NCBI GenBank assembly: GCA_030685235.1
Contig: MU839111.1
Span: forward strand, 1 to 64,000
DNA length: 64,000 bases
Reading direction: 5' to 3'
DNA from: Copromyces sp. CBS 386.78
Taxonomy: Eukaryota > Ascomycota > Sordariomycetes > Sordariales > Sordariaceae
The first letter of the stretch is position 1, and every line of letters starts with the position of its first letter. The notes under the pieces are model-generated. The model was not told the origin of the DNA and did not search any database. It worked only from the letters and a program-made list of their open reading frames with translations. Both the position numbers and the translations under genes were made by a program. Of this stretch, positions 1-12,055 are shown piece after piece.

Positions 1-94
1 TAAAAATAAAAATAAAAATAAAAATAAAAATAAAAATAAAAATAAAAATAAAAATAAAAATAAAAATAAAAATAAAAATAAAAATAAAAATAAA
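1..94 (+). repeat. (TAAAAA)n microsatellite
   Basis: About fifteen near-perfect copies of the hexamer TAAAAA open the window, with slight decay at the right edge. This could be a plain microsatellite. It could also be the 3' tail of a LINE-type retrotransposon lying to the left on the + strand, since some LINEs end in short A-rich tandem repeats. The part that would decide this lies outside the window. Confidence 0.85.
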
Positions 95-1140
95 ATAATT
101 ATAATTATAAAAATAAAGTATTTATAAAATATTAAAATTCTTAAACGGTTTACTATCTTTTTTAAATTTATTCGACTTTGTCTAAGAAAATACTCTTTAA
201 TATAGTATATTAATATATTATCTCCTCCCGTCTGGGTAAATATGGGCGTTTCACTGCCCCCGTTGGGCTTATCCGGCTCTGCCCAAGGGAAGACTATTTT
301 AAATTTGAAGTTGCTAATAATTTTATATTATAGGCTATTAGAATTTTAATTATTAAGGAACTAATTTTTATTAGCTTAGGTAAAGTCATACGGGGATACT
401 AATAGGTCTTTAATTTAATCTTTAATAAATTAATAATAGTTTTAATGATATAAAATACTTAAATACATTCTTAAATTTAAATACCTAAATTAGTAGAAAT
501 TATTATTAAAGGTATTACTATAAAGGATAAAGCCATTACTCGTATTATAAGGTGAATAGTAAATATAATAGTAGAAGGCTAACTAATATTATCTACTCTT
601 TTAAAAATATTAGGATAAATATCGAAGGGTACTATTTGTCAACCTCGTAATATTTATTTATATTAAGGCAATATAGGTAGTTGCTATAATAGAAAAAGGA
701 TATAAAGTAAGAGATTATCTATTAAAGATAGGAGCTATTTTCTACCTAAGAGGTAATTAATTAGTTAATACCCCTCGGCGAAACTAAGAAACTCGTTTTC
801 CTAATCCCTATACTTATCGGGAGTATTAAGGTAGGGATAGGAAGTTTTAATAAAAGAATTAGTAGTAGGAAGATTTATTATAATTATTTTAATTAAAGGT
901 ATTAATATAGAAGGTAAAGTAAAATACAAATACTTTTAAATAGCGTTTCATAGCGTAGTAATACGATATTTAGACTATTAATTATTAGATTAGTACGTAG
1001 AGTAGAAATTAAAAGGTATATAATAAAAAGTAATTAATTTTAGTAATCCTTATCTCTATTCTTTTCGAAAATTACCAGGGTTTAAGTATAAGAACTAGGG
1101 ATTCTAGGAGGCTATTCCTTATACGGTAGTATCGTCAGAC
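1..1140. repeat. AT-rich, RIP-like repeat-derived DNA
   Basis: This stretch is strongly AT-rich, has stop codons in all frames and is poor in both CpA and TpG, as expected of DNA mutated by RIP in both strands. It begins with a (TAAAAA)n tract at 1-90. A small GC-rich island at about 226-294 stands out from the surroundings. No gene or terminal repeat could be recognised, and the element extends past the left edge of the window. The boundary to normal composition lies near 1090-1140, right where the neighbouring P450 relic stops, so an inserted repeat probably cut that gene. Which transposon family it was cannot be said. Confidence 0.7.
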
Positions 1141-1261
1141 AGCCTAGATATCGAGTTATGAGTATGAGGGGATCTTTGCACCGCATATGCAGTGCACGAG
1201 GTTATCTAGATAGGGAGGCACATACTGGACCAGAAGTCTGGCCATCCATGCACACCCTGAT

Positions 1262-2571
1262 AATCTGATACAATCATCTGCCAAGCATAGCGATAGGCCG
1301 CCAACGCAGCGTTTCCGAGACAATAGCAGTCACATACGGGAGCGACACTATGTCCTCGAAAGTCGGTAACCGATCACTACCGACGACTTTATCCAGTTCG
1401 GCCTGTGCTTTGGGGATAAAGTCCTGGCCGAACTCGACGCAGGCGAGGAGAAAATAAGCTAGGGAACCGGCCGACTTTCCAAGATAGAAGCAAGATATGA
1501 GTAAGACTAAGCGCCCACGTGATGGATTGGAAGCTCGTACTCACTGTCTTAACTCCAGCACGAAAAGGGGAACTAGCGGCATACGCCAGCTCTAAATCAT
1601 TCATGCCATAATTCTTCTGTTTGTCGATCAGGTACGTAGTGAAGTAATCAACTGCTACCTCTCGCTTTATCTTGTCTTTTACTTCATTTACAAGACCAAG
1701 ATACATGTTGATATCCTTTTGCCGTTGCCTCAGCACTTCGGCCTTCCATGGCGCAAATATGCTTGGCACATATTTGAGCGCCGGATATCGTTCCACAGCA
1801 AACTTGCCTGGGATACTATGCGATGAGCGATACGTTAGGAGCTGCATGGATAGATTGCAAAGCTAAACCAAACATACTTGACAGACGTGAGACGATTTAT
1901 AGATTCAGCATTGGCCCGCATCATAGCATCAGTCCGAGCACCCTTAACCCTTCGTCCATATGTAACCGTTACGATGACCGAAGCAGCATAACGCTCGAGA
2001 TGCGTCCGAAATTCCTTGGGGTTTGTGAGCAAGTCGTGCATTAGGACCCTGGACTCGAGATTTTGGATAGGCCGGTAGGATTCACTCTGGCGCTGCATGA
2101 ACCCGTTGTGTAAGGCCTTGCGCCAACGCCTCCAGAAAGCCGAGTAAGGAGCCATCAGGCCTCGCATGCCTCCAGAGAGGAGCTCGCCGCCCATGATGAA
2201 GCGTGGACGGGATGAGTAGATGGCTCCACGCTTTTCAAGCAGGTCCCAGGCTGCCTGGGCGGAACCCAAGATGATGGTCGGTGTCGGACCCATCTGGATT
2301 GGATGTAGACAACATCACCATACTCCTTGCTCAGTTCTTGGAACCAGAGCCATGGCTTTCGAACACCGGTTCTGATGGTCTTGGGTCCTGGAGGGAGTTG
2401 CGAGCGATGTGCACGAAATCTCCATCGCTGCCGCAGCTGAGGTACCCAGATGGGAGTTAGCAAGCTGTGTACTACGTCAAGTGTAGGGGTCGACCATACC
2501 GCTGGGAAAGAGAGGCCAAAGAATGACAAGATGATGGCAAGGACCAAGCCAAAAATGACAGTACCAACCAT
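1262..2571 (-). pseudogene. Cytochrome P450, frameshifted and 3'-truncated relic
   Basis: Fungal microsomal P450 (haem-thiolate monooxygenase), substrate unknown. The likely start at 2571 gives an N-terminal membrane anchor (MVGTVIFGLVLAIILSFFGL), then the proline hinge LPPGPK, the I-helix region (SSPFRAGVKT, then SAGSLAYF after splicing) and the K-helix ExxR motif as ETLRWRP near 1290. Two introns splice cleanly: 1877-1816 and 1544-1475. The reading frame breaks at about 2292-2297, where the frame ending YIQSR must shift to reach MGPTPTIILG. The five bases TCCAG there resemble the end of a lost intron. After ETLRWRPIAMLGR the frame hits a stop, and the haem-binding Cys loop (FxxGxxxCxG) is absent; AT-rich repeat DNA follows. 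Without the haem ligand it cannot be a working P450. It is divergent from the sugar transporter at 2848. Confidence 0.85.
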
Positions 2572-2847
2572 CTTGACTTTGCCCTCTTCCACTTGAATGA
2601 AGTTCCTTGATCGTATGGTACCTTGGAGACGCATCATGGGGATAGAAGCTGGTATTTCTCATGATTTGGTTAAAGAAGGATTCTGGCAGCCAATGTCGAG
2701 TGTTGGAACTGGCCGTCGGAATCTTTTACCGAGTTGATGTGACGCGTCGACCTATACAATTGTGTTGCTTGCTTGATCGGTTCTCCTCACACTAGGCTGA
2801 ATCCAGGGCGTTGGAAGAGAGGTGCGTGAGGGGTTCGTTGTAGCTGA

Positions 2848-4712
2848 ATGCCTCCCGCTCAGATGACACCAGCAGTTCGGCAGATTCAACACCCCCAACC
2901 CCGTATAAATTTGTCTCCAAGTCTGGCTCTGAGCTCTTTTCTGAAAGACTTCTACAATCATGATGCGGCTCTCCGAGGGGCTATTGTGTCAGTTTCCCAG
3001 GCAGGCGGTAAGTCTTCACTTGTTCAAAAATTTGGACGGTGATGAGGGTACCGTGAGCTGATTATATGCCAACTATAGCATGGCTTGGAAGCGCTTCGGT
3101 CGGTGTCACCAGTGACAGGCTTGGAAGACGAAAAGCGATTGCGTTGGGGTGCGCCTTTGGGGTCCTCGGGGGTGCACTGATGACCGGTGCGGCACATGTT
3201 GCTATGCTCATCATCGGTCGCATGCTTGTTGGATATGCTGTTGGTACAATCACAGGGGTCGCACCCGTCTTTGGGGCGGAGATCGCAAAGGTGAGTACGG
3301 TCTTCTGTTGTTGTCAAGGTGATTCATGCGAGGCTCTTGCTCACAACATCTTCTTCAGACCCACGAGAGGGCAAGATTAAACGCAGTTACCCAGATGAGT
3401 AAAGTCGCCCAAATCCCGAAAAGCTGAGTGGGAATTACTGACCCTCTTTCTCGCCGGAGTGTGCGCTTGGGGCTTCTTTGTCGCCCTTTGGACAGGAGTA
3501 GGGGAAGGTAAGTGGCATAACCCCAACCAGTGGAGAGTCGGCTTTGCTATCCAGAGCATTCCAGCCCTCGCTCTTGGGGTCAGAGTCCTCTTTATTAGTG
3601 AGTCGCCAAGATGGCTGTGCCTGAAAGGCCGTCATGAAGCCGCCGAGAAAGCCTTTCGCAGTTACCATCACAACGGCTCCAACGATGAGTGGTGCAAAGA
3701 TGAGTTCAGGCGTATGCAAGCCGACATTGCGCGCGAGCTACAGGTCCGGGGCGATCTTTTCTGGGCAGAGCTCCTCAAGACGCCGGCCTTTAGGAAGCGT
3801 CTTTTTGTTGGAGCTTTTGTCTGGGCGGCCGCGATGCTGAGTGGCATCAGCTTCATCCAGTATTTCCAACCGGCCATCTATGCAACACTGCAGTACAATC
3901 AGGATCAGCAGCTCCTTATAAGCGGACTATACGGGTTGGTGGCTCCGGTGGCGTGCCTGGCGTCCCTACTCTTCGTGGACTGCATCGGTCGAAGGAAGAT
4001 TCTGGTCTCCAGCGCTTCGCTATTGTCACTCTGTTATCTTATTATCACCATCATCGCCGCTATCTTTCCGGCCCGACCGTGGTTCCCAACAAATGGGGCA
4101 GCTCAGCGCGGGCTCATCGCCTGCGTTTTCGTTTTATCGGCCAACTATTCGGCACTCTTGGGTCCGATGACTTGGATCATTCCGTACGTAAAGTCCTGTC
4201 CCATGGTAATGATTTCATGGCTGATCTGAATTATCTAAGGCCCGAGGTCTTCACCACCGAGTTGAGAGGCAAGGCAAATGCCGTCGTCCAGGTCCTTCAT
4301 TATTCGATTAGCTTGATTATAACCCAGTGTTCGCCCATTGCGTTGGCTGCCGTAGGGTGGAAGTATTACGTATGATAGCAGAGTTTGTGCGAGTAGGACG
4401 ACTGGGTGGTTTGGCTGACGGCTCACTAGATCTTCTTCATCCTTACCAACGCGCTGTGTGCAATTGTGTTTGCCATCACGTATTCCGAAACAAGAGGTAA
4501 GGAAGGTACCTTGGCTCTTGATCTTGGTAGACACAGCTGACTACGGACTCTTCTCTTCTTTGCCAGGCAAATCGCTTGAAGATATGAGCGAGATATGTGG
4601 CGACATCAAGCGAAGTATGGAACTAGAGCTTGGTAACGCCGGGACAACTTTGTCGGACAAGAAAGATAGCGGGATTAGCGAGTATGTAATCGAGAAGACG
4701 GAGTCGAAGTAA
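2848..4712 (+). CDS. MFS sugar transporter (seven exons), N-terminal segment missing
   Basis: Major facilitator superfamily sugar/H+ symporter-type permease of the plasma membrane; the substrate cannot be told. Exons by splice consensus: 2848-3007, 3079-3290, 3359-3398, 3460-4183, 4240-4369, 4430-4496, 4567-4712, about 492 aa with every junction in frame. Family motifs are present: SDRLGRRK after the second membrane helix, SESPRWL (usual PESPRxL), PPEVFTTELRGK, and SETRGKSLED near the C-terminus. The intron 3399-3459 uses a GAG acceptor. The usual first membrane helix with a GYDxG motif before the LRGAIVSV segment is not found between here and the P450, so the 5' end is either deleted or in an unseen upstream exon. 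The in-frame ATG at 2848 is only the best available start. The gene may be a 5'-truncated relic, although the rest has no stop. Confidence 0.82.
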
Positions 4713-5979
4713 GAGACCGAGATCCCGCCCTTCGTGGGAACTATAATTGGGCTTCTCGGCAAACGCGTGGCGCAGTATTATTCGATTGGTGTTTGCAGAG
4801 CCCTGATACGGCTATATTACAAGCGGGATGTGGCGGGACATACGGAGGCGGACACGCTAGGAGAATGGATCATCAGCATGTGCTTATTGTGCAACCCAAA
4901 TAGGATCAGATGAGGCTGGGAGAAACCATGGAAGACCGTACCTTGGCCCGGCAACTCGAGTCGTTGACCCTGGTGTTGCCATATCGTTGGACAACCATCA
5001 CCGATGTCATGAAAGTGTCAGGGGATAATGATGCTGCCTTTTTGCGATTTGGCTGACCGCGGTTGGATGGATTGGAGCGGCCGCTTGAGCTTGTCGGAAT
5101 GTTGTGTCCTCTTTCAAGGCGGAAGTCTAGCCAGCCGATGTTTTTGGTTGGAATAGTCGGGTGGGTGACGCGGGAGCGGCAATGCGTGATATGGCCGGGC
5201 GGCCTGGACCGCGCCTTGCCGGAATTAAGATGTGAAAAGTGCATGTAAGTGTTAGTGTAGTACGTCAAATGTGGGGTACGTTGTGCACTCTACCTGGCAG
5301 TCAGCTGTAGATAGGTGGTGCGTGTGGAGAGGAGAATGTAAGTACTGTCCTAACTGTATCCGATTCTATAAATACAAGAGCAACCCGCCAACGTCCCCGC
5401 TCCCTGCTCCTCTGACCTTCGGCTTGTCTAATACAACATTATCTACTATCTTACGGCATCCACCAGGAGGCCAACGCAATCTGACTTTAAACCATGGTAG
5501 CGGTCACCTTGTTATTCTATGACTCTTACTCCCCGATGGAATGAGCAACTTTTTCATTTTCAGTATTAAGACTAAATACTAACGCCAAGTCTATGAAGGA
5601 TTATTGATGGGGTCCGGTTGGATATTTGTCGTGGTATTCTCCCTAGCGAAGGATCGCCAACCAAAGAAACGGCTCCATACACCCAAATGTTTGTTAATCG
5701 TGCATTAAGCGAGGAGTATTGGGGGCCCTCGGCTGGCGGTCAGTTCCTCACAGAAAGGATTAGACGGGTTGATGATCATAAAAGCAAAACTCGAGATCCA
5801 TGCCTATATAATTCGCCATCTTTCTCGTCTCATGAGTAGAGGCTCTTTCTCTCATCGCGTCCAGTCTCATCTTCCACACTCTTAGAACCAGAGTTCACAC
5901 TGAACAGAACCATATTCGTCAGTCATTCTCTGTCATACTCATACCCGACTCACATCTTCATCAAGACCCCAAAACCACC
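4713..5979. other. Intergenic, no gene seen; TATA-like site near its right end
   Basis: No open frame here shows family motifs or a credible exon structure. A TATA-like string (CTATAAATA) lies near 5367. A better placed one (TATATAAT at 5805-5812) sits about 170 bases before the start codon of the secreted-protein gene and is followed by a CT-rich stretch with CA steps, typical of fungal transcription starts. Confidence 0.6.
5805..5812 (+). promoter_or_regulatory. Probable TATA box of the Ecp2-like gene
   Basis: TATATAAT lies about 170 bases upstream of the ATG at 5980. Pyrimidine-rich DNA begins about 30 bases downstream, a usual layout for a strongly induced fungal promoter. This is inferred from position and sequence only. 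Confidence 0.4.
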
Positions 5980-6607
5980 ATGTCCACCTTCAGTATCCGC
6001 TCTCTTGCCCAACTGGCTCTGGTTGGCATCTCAACCGCCGCCGCCATTGCCCCATCTGCCATCACCGCACCCCCAGATAGCCTCATCACTCGCGAGGTCC
6101 AGCTCCCTGATGGCACCACCATAACTATTGGCGAAAACCCCAATATCGTCTTCACTCTGGAGTACCCCAACGACTCCAAAGACATGAAGCACAAGCGAGT
6201 GGAGTGGCAAGAATTCGGCCTCAACGATCCCATACAGGACTTCTGCTGGGACGAAAGTAGGCCCCAATTCACCTATGGGTCCTCTGCGCCCTTGGCAGCA
6301 GACTGCCAAAAGATTGTCGATTACTACTTATTCCGGCATCAGGGGTAGATGGACACTGCATCCTTCCGACCTCGCAAACGGAAAGGTTGTCCCATTGGTG
6401 AAGGTAGAGGGCTGCCAATTCACACTCACACTGTCAGGTGAATTAGGGCAGAAGGTGTTTTGGGGGGACCATGACTTGGTGTACTATGTCAGCAATCAAC
6501 TCAGGTATGCGAAAGATGGACGTGTGCAGGCGGAGGACTACACGGCTTGCTTTGTGATGGACGAGAAGAAGTATGTCCAGTTGAAACGGAGGTTGGTGAA
6601 AGCCTAG
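5980..6607 (+). pseudogene. Small secreted Cys protein, Ecp2/Hce2-like, with one-base frameshift
   Basis: The first frame (5980-6348) begins with a signal peptide (hydrophobic core around residues 8-22) and runs through the first two cysteines. A second frame, +1 relative to the first, continues to the stop at 6605-6607 with the other two cysteines. The spacing of the four Cys, the conserved Trp shortly after the second Cys, and a late GDHDLVYYV-like stretch fit the Ecp2/Hce2 domain of secreted fungal effector-like proteins (family knowledge; the role here is inferred). The frames meet at a run of four G at 6342-6345 just before TAG; one G fewer would join them into about 208 residues. No GT-AG intron spans the junction. 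It is either a true frameshift mutation or a base-calling error in a homopolymer. Some family members induce plant necrosis, but nothing here shows activity. Confidence 0.7.
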
Positions 6608-7194
6608 ACTAGTAGACCACAGACATGTATGTAGCGAGGAGTTGTTGGTCATAGAGATGAGGTCACGATCGGGAGGAAATGAGCGTGGGATTTCATCTGA
6701 TTGTAGTGATAAATCGGCAAGTAGGCACAAAAATGTTAAGGGTATGGCGATATTGTACTACAAACTGACGTCTAAATGATAAGAGAAAAGAAAGGAGTAT
6801 GAGTCTCTTGGACTTGAAGGAGCTCTCCATGTATCTCTCTATGGGTTATTCTTATATCGCGGGGCTTTCCTTACCGGGCTTGTTAGTCGAACGGGAGGGG
6901 CAACGGGAGGGGTTGGTCTGTGCACGGAAACAGGGCAATGTAGGTAATCTGACAACCGCATCGCTCCCGTTCTCCTCTTCAAAACCTCAAACCTTTCAAT
7001 CCGACCATGTTTCCTCGCCTTCGAACCTCTGCTTCTTTATCATCCCAAATGTTATTCTAGTCACTTGGCTTGGCATCTGAGACCTTGACTTCCATCGGCA
7101 TTTGCTTTCGGCTGTGTCGTCACCGACCGCCGGCGATGGCTGCCCCTCAACACCAAAGAGCATCATCAGTGCCCAAAATGGACCTTCGACATCA
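6608..7194. other. Intergenic between convergent genes, nothing recognised
   Basis: This 590-base stretch lies between the 3' ends of the secreted-protein gene (+) and the zinc-finger gene (-). It presumably holds both 3' UTRs. No motif, repeat or coding signal stood out. Confidence 0.6.
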
Positions 7195-10100
7195 TCAGAA
7201 ATTCGAAGAGCCCCCCTGATACTGTTGCCGGAACAGGTCCATCCCACCACCATTCAAGCCCCAGTCGAATTCGGAAGCATACATCTCTCCCATAACCATT
7301 TGAGAATCATCAGGGCTGACCACCTCCATGTGTCCCGACTGTTGCTGATAAGCCAGGTGCTGAGGCAGGGGCACCCCAAAGCTCATCTCTGCAGGCCTGT
7401 GCTGCTGCGGCTGTGACGACGGACCGAACATTCCCCTGGCGTCGGCTCGATGGATATTGTTCAATCCATTCATGCCCTGGGCTGGAGGACAATGATTCAC
7501 CATCTCGATTCCTGAATCTACCACATCTTGTCGACTATGGGGAAACCCGGGCACTTGAGCAGGCTGGCTCAGGTTGACGACGCCATTGCCGTAAACGCCA
7601 AACCCTACATGAGGATTGATGGGAGTTCTGGGAGTGACTGGGCTTGGAGTTGCGGCGAAATCATTCTGTCGACTCTGACGAGGACCCAAGGGAGATGCGA
7701 CCACACCGACGCCCGTCTGCGCAAACTGTCCCTGGTGCAGTGGGATATTCCCCGAACCAGTCAAGCCAGGAGGCGCTCTCGTCACCATCAGCTCTGCTTG
7801 ACCGACATTCGCCCACGACTCGGCACTATTGATCGTCTCGAGAGAAGAAGCTAGGCTGCCTCCATTGCTGTCGCCGTTCGTGACCCTTTTATTGACAATC
7901 GGCCTGGGAACCGCAAGTTGACTCTGTCCTCGACCCTGTTTCTGGCTCACTGGACTTATTGGGCTTTCCGAAATCGAAGACTCGGCTCTCGCGTTACGTC
8001 TACCGCTCCTCTGACGGTGGACCATGGTCAACGGCTGGCGACGGGAGTTTTCGAAGACTTGGTCAATATGGCCGTAGAAAAGGTCAACGAGTTGCCCCAC
8101 GCGTTGTTGCTCTGGCTGTTGGTTCTCCGAAAATTCCAGCTTTTTGCTCGCACTCAAGGTCTGGACAAGTTGTGCGCGAGAATTCTGCAGATCTCTGTAA
8201 AACTCTTCGCGCTCGACCGGGGGCTCAAAATCTTCATCGCCAATGTCAGAAAAACGCTCCACACGAAGACATACCCAGAGACAGAACGGTCAACATGCAA
8301 GCACTCACCGGGTTCTGGAACGACATCGTCTGAAGGGAACAGGTTTTGCCACAGGTTTTGCCAGTTATCAATCTTGCCATGTGCCTTTCGGTTGTTGAGC
8401 AGAGATTCATGTCGGTCCATGATGCCATCCTCTGGATTTCGGCTCGCACTTCCCTCTTGCGGGCTGCATATCCTGTCACTCGGAACCGCAAGATGCGCTT
8501 GCACTGCTTCAGGAGACGGCATGTTCTCTCCGCATCTAGGGCAAGGGTAGAGCGAGCCAGTTATCTGTTTATGGTGGGTCTTGATATGGCGCCTAACCAA
8601 GGACCATATTAGCACTCCAGGCATCCATCAGAGACAGTATAGGTGCGAGACTTACTTCACCAGAGATATGTTCTTATGGTGTTGAACAGCACAAGACTGA
8701 TGGTCGCGGATATTGAACTTCTCAGGGTTTCTCTTGCGGAAGGGACAGCTCAATTTCGGTTCCGGCTCAGCCGTCATTCTTGCTCTTTTGTACCCGCCAT
8801 CATTACCACCCTCACCGAAACCTCGATCTCCGTGTCCAGAACCGTCTTCAGGCCCCCGGCTGGGGTACCCGTCACCGTCGTCGTTCGGTCTCTTCTGTGA
8901 CCCATTGCTCGCTCCGCCACCACAGCCCATTCCAGAGTTTGGCCCGCTTCCCTCCTGCCGGGCCGGCGCAATGTGGCCAGCTCCGCGAGGCAGTTCTTGG
9001 ATGCAGATGGAGGAGCCAAACAGACTGTCATCCGGAAGAATTCTCGACAGCTCGTCCAGGCAGTAGCTGACGGTGTTATACGCTTCCTCAGCCGCATCGG
9101 TATGCGCAATGTCGTCGTACTCTGTACCGAACGCTTGCCTGAGAATTTGTTCACAGACGTCTTGGATCAGCCCCGAGTCCAAGATGGGGCTTTGTGAAGC
9201 CTCCGTGTCCTCCGGCTCATCGGGACAAGGGGTCATGATCAACGGAGAAAGACCTTCGGGCAATGACCCGTTCCCGGTCGTGGGTGTGTCGACGTCTCGC
9301 GGAACTTCTTCCGTCGTATCTTTCTTCATATTTTTATAGGCCGCTTCATCAATTTGCATGCCTTGGAGGTCAGGCAAGTCGGGACTGCGGGGTGGCTCGG
9401 CATCTGGTACCAGAGATTCCAATTCCACTAGAGACTCAAATTCCTCTTTTGGATGGACCGGCAAGACTACCTTCGGATCACCTGCGGACCCCGCCCGTAG
9501 CCCTGCAGTGATCTGGCTGATGGAAGGCCCTTCAGGGTGTATAGCGTCAGAAGGACGGCCGACCTGAAACAGCGCATCTTTGCCCATACTGTCTCTCCTC
9601 CTGAACTTGGGCAGATGTCGGGCTGGGTCTTGCAAACCCTTTCTAATGTTGTCTGGGTCCCGAACTATTCGTCTCGGCTTCAGGCACGGCGAGAAGTTGT
9701 GCTTCGGCAACGATGAGCCTTCAGCCGTGAAGTTCACCAGTCCTGTCGTCATATCCACAGGTTGGTTTTCCAGGTCTGTTTCCAGTTTGTAATATGACCA
9801 AGGATGGCGTGTTGCTGGGGCGGGTGAGCCGCAACGGGATTCCACCAAGGAGGGGGACGAAGAATATTGAGAAAAGTTCGTTGCTCCGAAGGAGGCAGTG
9901 ATTGGACTCAAGGGGTCTTCTGGCTCAGTAGCGTCGGTAAATGCTGTTGAGGCTTGAGAGAAAGTCGACCAAGCTGTATTTGTCCGGCGTGCTGCAAAGG
10001 TTTTCTTCCACTCGGTCCCCTCGCTGGTGTTGCTTTTGGTGTCCTCGAACTCCACTCGCTTGTTAGGGACTCCTTGCGGATAGGAATCTTGAGCTGTCTT

Positions 10101-10202
10101 GTGTGCGACTGCAAGATCCTGAGAGGGGCCGCCCTTAAATGGTGGTTGGTGTAGTGGCTCCCCTTGCCCAGCTACCGAGGGCCCTTTCAGGAGGGAAGTC
10201 AT
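7195..10202 (-). CDS. C2H2-type zinc-finger domain protein, 955 aa, three exons
   Basis: Exons 10202-8656, 8592-8309 and 8231-7195 join in frame. The first about 480 residues are Ser/Pro/Glu-rich and look disordered. Around residues 490-525 comes a Cys/His block: CPFRKRNPEKF, then DHQSC, then RHIKTHHK across the first intron. A second finger-like block follows (YPCPRCGENMP, then AHL and RIC). An alpha-helical segment after the second intron (DFEPPVEREEFYRDLQ) precedes a long Gln/Pro/Ser-rich tail. This arrangement is a recurrent lineage-specific family of Pezizomycotina often labelled C2H2-type domain protein. Nuclear DNA- or RNA-binding is an inference from the fingers; no target is known. 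Its 3' end faces the Ecp2-like gene. Confidence 0.85.
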
Positions 10203-12055
10203 ATTGATGGATGATGGGCTGAGTTCTGAAATCTGCCGACGATATGGGGCCCAGTTATGGCCAGGTGAACACTAGGCTACGCGGCCTGTTAAGCTCAGAC
10301 TGAGGAGGAAACATACGATTGCAGTTTCGCCTGCTTTAATAAGCTATGGCTGCTAGGCTGTATTGTGGTTATCTACGTCAAACTCGCACGACTGTGCGCG
10401 AACCACAAGGCGCCTTCTCTTAACTACACACCGGAAAGGAACAGGCCAGTCACTTCGACAGCGACCAGTCGCATATGGTCTCTTTGATCGTGGACCCAGA
10501 CGACCCTTTGAGAGGCGGATCGACCCGGACACATCATCAGGGCACAGCCGAATGCATAGCAGTCGGTTTGGCGAAGAACACAGGTAAAAGAGTTTGAACG
10601 ATTATCAGTGGTCAAGATATCACAACACATTGGAGGCCTTGCAGCTCAAGACCCCTGAGCTGTGGCGGTGCGACGCAACGACCGGGGGCTCACCGAACAT
10701 TTCGGGGCTGCTGAATGTCGACACAGCCTGATTGGTTTAAACTTTGGTGTTTAGACTCCCATTCCATGGTTCTGCAATCACATTTGTGGAGGACCTCGTG
10801 ACTTATCTTTGGAGGTGAGAACCGACACGCCTCGCCTAACTTCTTGCTTTCAAGATGAGGCTCCGGGCTGACTTCGGGCTGCTTTCTACACTTGGCCGAG
10901 TGTCCCCAATCCACCAGTGAAACCACCTGTCCTACGCTACACTTTAAAAAGGGCTGACTTGATTTCTGTCAGGCTGTCAGCGGCAACCAATTGCCATTGC
11001 AGTGCAGCACAAATGCATCATATCAGCCCCCAATTAGCCCAATCAGTTCGCTGTATGCCTTTCACTATGCCCCAGACCGCCCAAACGCGGAAGTCCTGGA
11101 TGACTTGATAACCCATGCAGCTGAGTTTTCTGTTTCTTCTTAAGATGGCTCAAATCTCCCGAACGCGTTCTCATCAAGTCCTTTCTGACCGATGCGTATG
11201 CTAGGACTCGGACCGATCTCGGACTCTTGAGGTGAAGCCGGGCCTTTCTTTTTGAACTTTTGTTACGCATCAGTCCATGTTGTGGCCCGCGAACTAGCAG
11301 GGCCAAGCGCCTCTTGCAACTTGTCACCTTCAGTCTTTCCTAACTCTCACGGTCAAACGACCAACACTGGCTCTCACTTCCCTCTTAGCAGGGGTGGCAT
11401 GCATCAGTCTTCGAGTTCACTGCGCATTTTCTCTTTTATCCCACTGCTCCTATCACTTATTCATTCCACCCCATCGGTTCCCTATTACAGGGGCGGAAGG
11501 GAGCCTAGGGCTGTCTGCTAGGCATCATGCGGAAGCTTCACTCTTCACGCATCCCATGTCACACCTCTCCGAGTCCCGTCGACTTCGTGGTTATTATCCG
11601 ACGAATCAGTTCGGTTCGATTCAGTCAACTTGCTTTCAATCAAGAAGGTCTCAATCCGTTCGGTTTGTTTTTCTTCGGTTGGGTTGTCGTTGCTGGCAAC
11701 TTGCCGAGCACAGGCGTTGCTACCGGCTCAGGGCCAGATCGGTGCGGGTAGTCTGCCTCGAGTCATGACCAACAGCAGTCACATGGAATAGTGAGAAGCC
11801 AGCAATTTGCCAAAAGTTCTACGGAGTTCGAGTCCTATTCAACAACTCTTGGGAGGTGAAAACATAGATCCAGAGAAATATAAAAAGTGCTCTTTCTTGC
11901 TACCTTACAACTGAGCCTCTCTTTCATCTTCAAAGTAGACCTAAACAGAAAACACCACATATCATTGCACGAATCTTATCATCTTTGCCCGCCTAAATCT
12001 ACTACTCAGATTTCGAACATAGAACCACAAAAAAAAATAAAAAAAAACGTTCAAC
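10203..12055. other. Divergent intergenic region (promoters), no gene seen
   Basis: This 1.85-kb region separates the divergent zinc-finger gene (-) and the small Ser/Gly-rich gene (+). Short open frames here lack motifs and codon regularity. TATAAAAA at 11879-11886, about 170 bases before the ATG at 12056, is the clearest promoter element. Confidence 0.6.
11879..11886 (+). promoter_or_regulatory. Probable TATA box of the Ser/Gly-rich gene
   Basis: TATAAAAA lies 170 bases upstream of the start codon, followed by a CT-rich stretch and then an A-rich leader directly before the ATG. The call rests on sequence and spacing only. Confidence 0.45.

Noticed and set aside
3399..3423. A 25-nt intron in the sugar transporter, first read as decay
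   Set aside because: Using the GAG acceptor at 3457-3459 gives a normal 61-nt intron with a CTGAC branch site and restores the family sequence.
11825..11840. B-box-like GTTCGAGTCC on the + strand
   Set aside because: No A box at the right distance and no cloverleaf; chance match.
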